From NCBI GenBank assembly GCA_964534565.1, contig CAZHON010000001.1, positions 124,001 through 188,000 on the forward strand: a DNA stretch of 64,000 bases, read 5' to 3'. Under the pieces are notes generated by a model, which was not told the origin of the DNA, ran no database searches, and saw nothing but the letters and a program-made list of their open reading frames with translations. The translations under genes were made by a program, and so were the position numbers. This DNA comes from CAZHON01 sp964534565. GTDB taxonomy: Bacteria; Patescibacteriota; Gracilibacteria; Peribacterales; Peribacteraceae. The stretch's first letter is position 1. Each line of letters opens with the position of its first letter. Below are positions 8,120 through 15,799 of this stretch, one piece after another.

Positions 8120-9865
8120 ATGCAACGATTCAATTCGTCGTTTGTCAGCCTGATAGCGCTTTGCGCTCTATCGGGCTGTGCGACGGAAGTTGAGAAGCCG
8201 GTGTTCCATTCCTATTTCTTCGACAAGGCAACGTACGAGAATTTTTATACAGTTGCAGAGGCAGGTGAACATCCGCTGATACAAGAACAAGTGTATGGAG
8301 CGGTTGTTCCCCATCATTTCTATGTGGGGCCGGAGTTCGCACGATTCTACGATTCGCTCAAGAATCAGAAGCCCAGTGTTGTCGTGGTGATCGGTCCGAA
8401 TCACTTCGAGGCAGGAAAGGCCGACATTCAAACGACGGACGGTTCCTACGACACGCCGTATGGAAATCTTGCTTCTGATACGGACATCGTCGATGAGTTA
8501 GTCGAAAAAGGAAAAGTTTCGAAAGAAGAAATGGCGTTCACCGACGAGCATTCCATTTCTGCAGAAGTCGCATTCATCAAGCGCACCTTCCCCGATGCGA
8601 AACTTGTTCCGATTATTCTGAAGGTTCGTGTGTCACGTGAGCGCGCAGAAAATCTTGGAAAAACATTGGCAGAGATTCTTCCGTCCGATGCGTTGGTCCT
8701 TGCGAGTGTCGACTTCTCTCACTATCTGTCCGAGAACGTTGCGGATTTTCATGATCAAACCTCTCTGCATGCGCTCTTGAATGGGGATCTGGATACCATA
8801 CAGAAATTGGAAGTCGATTCGCCGGCTTCTCTGACGGCACTTGCATCGTATTTGCAGGAACGCGGTGTTCAGAAAATCCTCTCTCAAAAACACACGAATT
8901 CGGCTTCGTACGGGGCTAAACCCGAATTAGCCGAAACGACCAGTCACTTCTTTTTGGCCTTTGGAAAAGGAAAGCCCATGACACAGAAGGCAGCGAGTGT
9001 CTTCTTTGTCGGAGATACGATTGTCGATCGTGGAGTGACCAAATCTGAATCGGTGTTGGATGCGATTGCAGGAAAAGAAAATCGCTTCTTCTACGGAAGC
9101 ACGGTGCAAGCATTGAATTTGGAAGGACCGGTCACCACTCATGAAGAGCCGCAAATAATTCCCAATAAAATCTCTTTCCGTTTCGATCCAACAAAAACAT
9201 TGTCGATTTTAAAACAAATGCACATCGACACTGCATCCTTTGCGAATAATCACACGAATGACCAAGGAAAGATCGGTCGAACGGATACGGAAGATTTTTT
9301 AAAGAATGCAGGCATCGCATCTGCAACGATCTCACAATCATGTGTCGTTCGCCCCGGTATTGATTCGAAGATTGCACTGTGCAGTTTCTTCGATGGCGGG
9401 GGATTCTTGAACGACGAAGAGGCAGCCATACGAATTGCTGATGCGAAGAAACAGGCGGATTTTGTCGTCGTTTCGGTTCATTGGGGAGATGAGTATTCGC
9501 CGGAACCGACGGATCGACAGAAGCAGCTTGCGCAGGTGTTCATCGATGCTGGAGCAAACGCTGTCATCGGCCACGGTCCTCACGTCATTCAGCAGATGGA
9601 AGTGTTCGGTTCCGTCCCCGTGTTCTACTCCGTAGGGAACTTCCTCTTCGACGAAACAGATCCATCCCGCTCGTCGGGATTGGCTGTTGGCCTCGTATTC
9701 GAACCTGGGCAAACTCTTGCGTATATCTATCCGCTCCATACCGTCGGTTCCCATCCAAAGCAGTATTCCTTCCAGGAGACGGAAGGATTCTTTCGAGCCT
9801 TCGATAAAGGAATCGAACAGTATCGTCTCAGTCTTCCGGGGAAGTATGTGATCCCAAAAAACTGA
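8120..9865 (+). CDS. lipoprotein: Memo-like domain fused to CapA-like metallophosphatase domain
   Basis: A 581-residue fusion starting at the ATG at 8120; the frame is open upstream inside the previous gene, but this start gives signal peptide and lipobox LSGC. Residues about 50-280 are Memo-like (AmmeMemoRadiSam protein B family), with the conserved His clusters PHHFY (about 64-68), GPNHF (92-96), EHSISAE and DFSHY. From about 290 a CapA/PgsA-type metallophosphatase fold follows: VFFVGDT, LNLEGPVT, FANNHTNDQG, VHWGDEY, GHGPHV and SVGNFLFDE. CapA proteins act in capsule or polyglutamate attachment. No other cap gene is nearby, so the substrate is unknown. Confidence 0.85.
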   Translation: MQRFNSSFVSLIALCALSGCATEVEKPVFHSYFFDKATYENFYTVAEAGEHPLIQEQVYGAVVPHHFYVGPEFARFYDSLKNQKPSVVVVIGPNHFEAGKADIQTTDGSYDTPYGNLASDTDIVDELVEKGKVSKEEMAFTDEHSISAEVAFIKRTFPDAKLVPIILKVRVSRERAENLGKTLAEILPSDALVLASVDFSHYLSENVADFHDQTSLHALLNGDLDTIQKLEVDSPASLTALASYLQERGVQKILSQKHTNSASYGAKPELAETTSHFFLAFGKGKPMTQKAASVFFVGDTIVDRGVTKSESVLDAIAGKENRFFYGSTVQALNLEGPVTTHEEPQIIPNKISFRFDPTKTLSILKQMHIDTASFANNHTNDQGKIGRTDTEDFLKNAGIASATISQSCVVRPGIDSKIALCSFFDGGGFLNDEEAAIRIADAKKQADFVVVSVHWGDEYSPEPTDRQKQLAQVFIDAGANAVIGHGPHVIQQMEVFGSVPVFYSVGNFLFDETDPSRSSGLAVGLVFEPGQTLAYIYPLHTVGSHPKQYSFQETEGFFRAFDKGIEQYRLSLPGKYVIPKN

Positions 9866-9867
9866 GA

Positions 9868-10506
9868 TTAGTCGAGGAATTGAATGCTGTTCCAGATGAG
9901 GAAGTCATAGCCATTCTCCATCGATCCATCTGGGAAGAGCATCTCTTTTTCAGAGAGCCAGTGGTAGCCTCCACCATTTTTACTTCCAAGCCGACTGAAG
10001 ATAATCACACCGGCCTTCGTATTCCAGGTCGGTACGTCTCCGCAGGCGAGTAGATCATCCGATGGCGTCGTAGGTTTGAGGAAGACGGCCGTCATGTCAT
10101 CGTTTATCACCTCTCGAGAATCAATCACACAATTCTGCGACGGGAAAACACGCTCGATGAACTTCTTCACATCTGAAATATTCTGCACACGCATTGCGTA
10201 GATTCGATTGAACACAAGGTCTACATCTGAGGAAAAACAATCCTTCGCATCCTTTTGATTCATGACAAAATCGATGGATGAGTCCGTCTCTTGTGCCTTT
10301 ACGGCAAGATTCTTTTTACAGCTGTCTACATAGACGACCGATGGGTAACGACCCGAAATACCCAATTTTGCGGACGTGAATTGCTGGTCCAGAATCGACT
10401 CTACTGAAGTAACGACCACAGGGTCATTCGTGGGTGCGGCTGTGTTACACCCGGCCACGAGAACACATGCTGCAAGTGCTACTCCTGAGAGTGAGACTTT
10501 ATTCAT
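9868..10506 (-). CDS. lipoprotein of unknown function, 212 aa
   Basis: Starts at MNKVSLSG, which gives a lipoprotein signal with lipobox LVAGC; the in-frame codons upstream add only MCYPLY. The mature part has Cys residues that could pair (VDSCKKN, KDCFSSD, SQNCVID, LACGDVP) and a C-terminal aromatic segment. It is convergent with the Memo-CapA lipoprotein with 2 bases between stops. No family recognised. Confidence 0.75.
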   Translation of the reverse strand: MNKVSLSGVALAACVLVAGCNTAAPTNDPVVVTSVESILDQQFTSAKLGISGRYPSVVYVDSCKKNLAVKAQETDSSIDFVMNQKDAKDCFSSDVDLVFNRIYAMRVQNISDVKKFIERVFPSQNCVIDSREVINDDMTAVFLKPTTPSDDLLACGDVPTWNTKAGVIIFSRLGSKNGGGYHWLSEKEMLFPDGSMENGYDFLIWNSIQFLD

Positions 10507-10527
10507 ATACAAAGGATAACACATCGC

Positions 10528-12321
10528 TTACTTCGCGCGCTTGCGCTCGTTCTCGTTGAGGATCTTCTTTCGCAAACGGATGTTGCTTGGAGTGATTTCA
10601 ACAAGTTCGTCGTCGGCAACGTATTCGAGAGCTTCCTCAAGACCCATGGGACGCACAGGTGTGAGGTTCACGGCTTCGTCGCTTCCGGATGCACGTGTGT
10701 TCGTCAGCTTCTTTCCGCGGATGACGTTCACGGACATGTCCTGTTCCTTTGAGCTTTCTCCGATGATCATACCTTCGTAAATCTGTGTTCCTGGAGTGAT
10801 GAACAATGTTCCGCGCTCTTGCACGTTCCACAAGTCGTATGCCGTTGCGGCACCGGAGAGCATGGACATGATCGAACCGTTTGTGCGGCCCGGCAGTTCA
10901 CCCTTGTATGGTTCGTACATTGCAAACGAGTGGGTCAAAATTCCTTCACCGCGCGTCTGGATGATGAACTCTCCGCGGAAACCGAGGAGTCCGCGAGTCG
11001 GCACCATGAATTCCAAGCGTGCGTGTCCTTCGTTGCTGATCATGTTCACCATCTGTCCTTTGCGGCGGCTGAGGAGATCGATGATTGTTCCGCTGCAGTT
11101 TTCCGGCACATCGATAAGCACCTGCTCAATCGGTTCTTCTTTGCCGTTTGGACCGTCTTGCATAATCACCTCTGGGCGGCTGACCTGGAGCTCGAACCCT
11201 TCGCGGCGCATCTGTTCCAAGAGAACGGACAAGTGGAGTTCTCCACGACCGGAAACCTGGTAGCTGTCGGAGTTCGGAATGTCCTGCACCTGCAATCCCA
11301 CGTTCGTTTCGCATTCCTTCATCAAGCGATCGCGGATGTGACGCGTGGTGAGGAGCTTTCCTTCCTTTCCGGCGAATGGAGAGTTGTTCACCATGAACGT
11401 CATCGTGACGGTTGGGGGGTCGATGCGGAGCGTTGGGAGCAATTCTGCATTCTGGTCGGTTGTGATGGTTTCTCCCACGTTGATGTCGCCCACTCCTGCA
11501 AGCTGGATGATGTCTCCGGGGATCGTTTCGCTGATCTCCACGCGGCGAACACCTTCCATGCGGAAGAGTTTCGTGATGCGTGCCTGGCGCTCTGGCTTAT
11601 CTATACTCTTGATGAAGACTTTGTCTCCGATCTTTGCGATTCCTTCCTCCACACGTCCAATTGCAAGACGGCCCACGTAGGAGTCCGAACCAAGCGAACT
11701 TGGCTGCATGCGGAATGGAACGTCGGAACGGCGAACGGATGCAGGAACGTGCTGCATGATGACGTCGAAGAGGGGAGTCAGATCCTTGCTCTCATCGGTC
11801 AGGTTCTTCTTTGCCATACCCTCGCGTGCGATTGCGTACACGACAGGGAAGTCGAGCTGTTCGTTCGTTGCACCGAGTGCCACGAAGAGATCGAACACAA
11901 GGTCGATGACCTTTGCAGGACGAGCGGCTGGTTTGTCGATTTTGTTGATGACGACGATTGGCTTGTGACCAAGCTCCAATGCTTTCTTCAACACGAACTT
12001 CGTCTGTGGCATTGGTCCTTCCTGTGCATCGACGATCAAAAGCACGCAGTCGACCGTGCGCAGCACGCGCTCCACTTCGGATCCGAAGTCGGCGTGGCCC
12101 GGAGTGTCGACGATGTTGATGCGTGTGCCCTTGTAGTTGATGGCAGCATTCTTTGCGTAGATGGTGATCCCACGTTCCTTTTCCTGGTCGTTGCTGTCCA
12201 TGATCAATTCACCGACCGTTTCGTGCGCTTCGAAGGCGCCGCCCTGCTTGAGCAACTGGTCGACGAGCGTGGTTTTTCCGTGGTCGACGTGGGCGATAAT
12301 GGCGATTGAGCGCAGTTCCAT
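10528..12321 (-). CDS. typA: ribosome-associated GTPase TypA/BipA
   Basis: A 597-residue translational GTPase of the EF-G/LepA superfamily that binds ribosomes and helps 50S assembly and growth under stress. The start is set at MELRSIAIIAHVDHGKTT, which puts the G1 motif at about residues 10-17 as in the family; the open frame continues 23 codons upstream. G2/G3 (ERGITI, DTPGHADFG) and G4 (NKIDKP) are present. A beta-barrel domain II, an EF-G-like domain V and the TypA-specific C-terminal domain (EEALEYVADDELVEITP) follow. No Shine-Dalgarno precedes this ATG. Confidence 0.97.
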   Translation of the reverse strand: MELRSIAIIAHVDHGKTTLVDQLLKQGGAFEAHETVGELIMDSNDQEKERGITIYAKNAAINYKGTRINIVDTPGHADFGSEVERVLRTVDCVLLIVDAQEGPMPQTKFVLKKALELGHKPIVVINKIDKPAARPAKVIDLVFDLFVALGATNEQLDFPVVYAIAREGMAKKNLTDESKDLTPLFDVIMQHVPASVRRSDVPFRMQPSSLGSDSYVGRLAIGRVEEGIAKIGDKVFIKSIDKPERQARITKLFRMEGVRRVEISETIPGDIIQLAGVGDINVGETITTDQNAELLPTLRIDPPTVTMTFMVNNSPFAGKEGKLLTTRHIRDRLMKECETNVGLQVQDIPNSDSYQVSGRGELHLSVLLEQMRREGFELQVSRPEVIMQDGPNGKEEPIEQVLIDVPENCSGTIIDLLSRRKGQMVNMISNEGHARLEFMVPTRGLLGFRGEFIIQTRGEGILTHSFAMYEPYKGELPGRTNGSIMSMLSGAATAYDLWNVQERGTLFITPGTQIYEGMIIGESSKEQDMSVNVIRGKKLTNTRASGSDEAVNLTPVRPMGLEEALEYVADDELVEITPSNIRLRKKILNENERKRAK

Positions 12322-12515
12322 AGAAAAGGAGGGAATCGGAGATATCGGGATGTCCTGGTGCGTGGTAAGCGAACCTAACCTGGACCGCACAGAAGCGCCT
12401 CCTTATACGGAAATTCGGGCATTCGCGCAATGGAAGATGGCCAAGAAAAACGCCCTCTTGTCCAATTCAAGGGTTCAGAAGAGAATAACCTCCTGTTTTC
12501 TTCCCAATTCTTTCT

Positions 12516-13214
12516 ATGAAAACACGACTCCTTCTCAGCCTTTTGCCAGGTTTACTGCTTGCAACGCCTGCATTCGCAGCAGACATGCAGCTTTCTCCTG
12601 CAGACAGCAGCAGCGTGTACGTCGACGCAACGGTCTACCACCTCGCAACGCCTGATGTGGTGAACATGTCCGTCTCGTGCGATATGCAGACACCAAAGTC
12701 CAAGGCCGATCTTCGCCAGGGATTCTCTTCCCAACTTGTTGCCATCAAGACACTCGTCGGCAGCGACGCAAAGGTTCGCCGCAACGGCACACCGAACATG
12801 TATCCGTCGTACATGGACCCGATGATGTCTCCTTCTTCCACACAGTTCACGGGCAACATGGTTGTCTCTGTGATGGATATCAAGAACGGTTCTGCACAGC
12901 GCATTGCCGACGGTGTTGAAGAAATCGGATGTTCCGTCGCATGGGACGCTCGTTTGATCTACTCCGCAAAGTACGCAGAGCAGATGCACGATGAACTCTT
13001 CGAACAGCTCGCCGACAAGAAGGCTCTGTACGAAAAGTTGCTCGGAGTCACCTTCTCCAAGGTGTCCAACATCTCCGTCATGACCTCTCCTGACTACGGA
13101 GGCAGCTACTACGGTGCAGGTTCCAGCAACAGCTATGATCCTGAAACGAACACGATGCCTGCGCAGACAACGCTCTCCATCACCTTCGACCTCAGCAAGC
13201 CGGTCACGAAGTAA
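12516..13214 (+). CDS. secreted protein, possibly SIMPL-domain-like
   Basis: A 232-residue protein with a cleavable signal peptide (MKTRLLLSLLPGLLLATPAFAAD). The mature part has the organisation of SIMPL/DUF541 proteins: an early beta-strand region (ATPDVVNMSVSCDM), a helical middle (YAEQMHDELFEQLADKKALYEKLLGV) and a late strand ending in TTLSITFDL. The SIMPL match is tentative. A Tyr/Gly/Ser-rich loop (GGSYYGAGSSNSYD) precedes the last strand. It is followed directly by a strong bidirectional terminator. Confidence 0.65.
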   Translation: MKTRLLLSLLPGLLLATPAFAADMQLSPADSSSVYVDATVYHLATPDVVNMSVSCDMQTPKSKADLRQGFSSQLVAIKTLVGSDAKVRRNGTPNMYPSYMDPMMSPSSTQFTGNMVVSVMDIKNGSAQRIADGVEEIGCSVAWDARLIYSAKYAEQMHDELFEQLADKKALYEKLLGVTFSKVSNISVMTSPDYGGSYYGAGSSNSYDPETNTMPAQTTLSITFDLSKPVTK

Positions 13215-13225
13215 TTTCTTTTGAA

Positions 13226-13260
13226 ATAAAACGGCGCGTCCCAGTGATGCGCCGTTTTAT
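13226..13260. terminator. bidirectional terminator between secreted protein gene and ligA
   Basis: ATAAAACGGCGC, an 11-base loop, then GCGCCGTTTTAT. The stem is perfect and flanked by A-runs on one side and T-runs on the other, so it can end transcription of both convergent genes. Confidence 0.9.
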
Positions 13261-15419
13261 TATTTCTGAAGCATCTTCATGAATTCCGCTTCATCGATGA
13301 TCGTCACATTCAATTTCTTTGCGTCATCCAATTTAGAACCCGCCTCTTCACCCGCAAGAACGTAGTTCGTTTTCTTCGACACACTGCCACTCACTTTTCC
13401 TCCGCGATCTTTGATCATCTGTTTCGCTTCCTCGCGGCCGAGCGTGGGGAGTGTTCCCGTAAGGACGAACGTCATGCCGGTGAATGTCTGTTCGACGGTC
13501 GATGTCTCCAGTTGCAAACACAGCACTCCTCCGTCTTCCAATTTTTGCAGCAGTTCTTGTTTCTTCGGATCGTGGGTCCACTCGTGGAGCGACTCCACCA
13601 CCGTTTCGCCGATGCCGTCGATCGACGACAGTTCCTCGGTGCTCATCTGCGCCAATTGGCTTCCCACTGCGGTCGGTTTGATTCCGCGAATGCTCTGCTC
13701 CTCTGTTTCATCCATCCCTGGGAACAGGGAAGGGGACAGCCCCGCCCTCTTCTGCTTTACCGTGAGTGTCGTGAGGTTCCACGGAATGCGACGGGCCAAA
13801 AGATCGGCGGTTTCGCGCCCCACGTGACGAATGCCGAGTCCGAAGATGAATCGATCGAGTGGCACGCGGCGTGCGCGCTCGATGCTCGTGAGAATGTTCT
13901 CCGTCTTTTTTTCTTTGAAGAGAGGGAGACTCATCAAATCTTCTGCGTGCAAGTAGAACAAGTCACCTGCATCGCTGATGGTTCCGCTGGAGAGCAATTG
14001 TTCGATCGTTTCTTTCCCAAGTCCTTCCATGTTGAACGCATAGCGCGAGACGAAGTGTTCGATTCCTTCCTGTGTAACCGCACTGCAGTTGGGGTTGGGG
14101 CAGCGCGTTGCAACGTCTTCTCCTTCGCGTACCAATTCCGTTCCACAACTTGGACAATTCTTGGGGAAACGAAATGCCTTCGTTCCGTTCGGTCGCAGGT
14201 GCGGCAACACTTCCATCACTTCCGGAATAATGTCGCCTGCTTTGCGCACGATCACCGTGTCGCCAATGCGCACATCGAGTCGATCGATTTCATCTTGGTT
14301 ATGCAGCGTCGCGCGCGTGACGGTGGTGCCCGCAAGCTGCGTGGGTGTGAGGATCGCAACCGGCGTAATCGCTCCCGTTCGGCCGATTTGAAGGTGAATA
14401 TCGAGCACTTGGGCCGTTCGCTGTTCTGCCGGGAACTTGTAGGCGCGTGCCCAACGGGGAGCCTTCGCCGTCGACCCCAATTCGCGCTGTAATCGTTTGT
14501 CATTCACTTTGATCACCACTCCGTCGATGTCATAGGCGAGTGACTCGCGTTCTTTCTGAATTTTTTCGTACAGCTTTTCGACCTGTTCCAATTTTTTCGT
14601 GACAAAAAAGTCCGGCTGCACCGGCAGGCCGAGTGACTGGAATCCTTCCAGCACTTCTTGCTGAGACGAGAATCCCAACGCCTCTGCACTCGTTTCGTCG
14701 AGTGTGTAGCAGTACATGCGCAAATCGCGCAGCGCCGTGACCTGTGGGTCCAACTGTCGCACCGAACCTGCCGCTGCATTGCGAGGGTTTGCAAACTTGT
14801 CTCCTTCTTCCAGGTCTCGGTTCACTCGCTCCAGTGCCGCCTTCGTCATGAAGACCTCTCCGGAAACTTCCATGTACCGTGGCAAGTCACCGGCGGCTTT
14901 TACAGTGACCGTGAGAGGAATCGCCTCGATCGTTCGGACCGTGTGTGTCACGTCTTCTCCTTCGACTCCATTTCCGCGCGTCACAGCACGGCGCATTTCA
15001 TACGTCTTGCTCGTTCCTTCGCGTTCATACACGAGCGAGATATTCAGTCCGTCGATTTTGAGTTCACAGATCATCTCAAACTCTTTCTGTTCGCCACCAA
15101 GCGCACGGTGCATCTGTTCCATCCAATCGAGCAGTTCCTCATGAGAAAAGGCGTCTATCAGCGATTCTTTTGGAGTCAGGTGTGCGACCTTGGGCAAACG
15201 ACCATCCAACGGCGCACCCACGCGCTGTGTGGGAGAGTCCTTCGTAATCAGTTCCGGGAACTCTTTCTCCAACTTGATCAGTTCCTGCTTGAGAGCATCG
15301 CGCACATCCTCCGACACATCGGAGCGATTTTCGATGAAATATGCTTTGTTCAAACGCCAGATTTCCTCTCTCAACTTTTCAATGCGTTGTTTGGCTTCGG
15401 AGCGATCCATGCCACCCAT
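13260..15419 (-). CDS. ligA: NAD-dependent DNA ligase LigA
   Basis: A 719-residue NAD+-dependent ligase that seals nicks in replication and repair. In order it has the NAD-binding Ia domain, an adenylation domain with catalytic Lys in ELKIDG (about K121), and an OB fold. The zinc finger has its Cys in CPSCGTEL...CPNPNC. HhH repeats (LSSIDGIGETVVESL) and a C-terminal BRCT domain (TGMTFVLTGTLP...) follow. The start is taken at MGGMDRSEAK because AAGGGG lies about 8 bases upstream; a frame extends 15 codons further. The segment between HhH repeats carries an insert (QKRAGLSPSLFPGMDETEEQ). Confidence 0.96.
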   Translation of the reverse strand: MGGMDRSEAKQRIEKLREEIWRLNKAYFIENRSDVSEDVRDALKQELIKLEKEFPELITKDSPTQRVGAPLDGRLPKVAHLTPKESLIDAFSHEELLDWMEQMHRALGGEQKEFEMICELKIDGLNISLVYEREGTSKTYEMRRAVTRGNGVEGEDVTHTVRTIEAIPLTVTVKAAGDLPRYMEVSGEVFMTKAALERVNRDLEEGDKFANPRNAAAGSVRQLDPQVTALRDLRMYCYTLDETSAEALGFSSQQEVLEGFQSLGLPVQPDFFVTKKLEQVEKLYEKIQKERESLAYDIDGVVIKVNDKRLQRELGSTAKAPRWARAYKFPAEQRTAQVLDIHLQIGRTGAITPVAILTPTQLAGTTVTRATLHNQDEIDRLDVRIGDTVIVRKAGDIIPEVMEVLPHLRPNGTKAFRFPKNCPSCGTELVREGEDVATRCPNPNCSAVTQEGIEHFVSRYAFNMEGLGKETIEQLLSSGTISDAGDLFYLHAEDLMSLPLFKEKKTENILTSIERARRVPLDRFIFGLGIRHVGRETADLLARRIPWNLTTLTVKQKRAGLSPSLFPGMDETEEQSIRGIKPTAVGSQLAQMSTEELSSIDGIGETVVESLHEWTHDPKKQELLQKLEDGGVLCLQLETSTVEQTFTGMTFVLTGTLPTLGREEAKQMIKDRGGKVSGSVSKKTNYVLAGEEAGSKLDDAKKLNVTIIDEAEFMKMLQK

Positions 15420-15516
15420 GGTAGCGCCCCTTCTTTTGTGCGTCTGCATGGAGCGAGTCAACAATAGAAAATACTGTCAATTGCAATGTTTCGTCAATAT
15501 CGCCATACATGCGCGC

Positions 15517-15762
15517 ATGACTACTATCCGCGATTCACAGGAAGCCCTCAAACAGCTGCGCACCGTGCTCGATGCTTTGGAAGAATTGGAAGCACTCTAC
15601 GTCGATGCCGAAACCCCTCAAGATGAAGAAGCCGATCGCGAGAGCGACCAGGAAGTTCTCGACCGCATTGTCGAAGAAGCAACCGAACGCGGCATGGACG
15701 AAGAGGGAATCGAACGAGCATTCCGCGCTCTCCTCGCCTACGCAAAGAAGTCGGCAGAGTGA
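15517..15762 (+). CDS. small acidic helical protein, 81 aa
   Basis: Starts at the ATG at 15517 (MTTIRDSQEALKQL). The protein is helical and very acidic (ALEELEALYVDAETPQDEEADRE, then EEATERGMDEEGIERAFRALLAYAKKSAE). No signal or membrane segment. It is divergent from ligA. Function not recognised; the composition suggests a small cytosolic or regulatory helical protein. Confidence 0.65.
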   Translation: MTTIRDSQEALKQLRTVLDALEELEALYVDAETPQDEEADRESDQEVLDRIVEEATERGMDEEGIERAFRALLAYAKKSAE

Positions 15763-15772
15763 GGAGGATTGC

Positions 15773-15799
15773 CCTCAGAAATTATTAAATTTTCTGAGG
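15773..15799. terminator. hairpin between convergent genes
   Basis: CCTCAGAAA, then nine bases, then TTTCTGAGG: a perfect 9-bp stem that overlaps the stop codon of the minus-strand gene 15785-17989. No long T-run follows, so termination strength is uncertain. Confidence 0.5.

Noticed and set aside
10819..12309. 496-codon open frame opposite typA
   Set aside because: It is a shadow of typA's codon bias; the translation is Cys/His/Val-rich with no domain, and typA is certain.
13512..14492. 326-codon open frame opposite ligA
   Set aside because: Shadow frame; ligA zinc finger and HhH motifs lie on the other strand.
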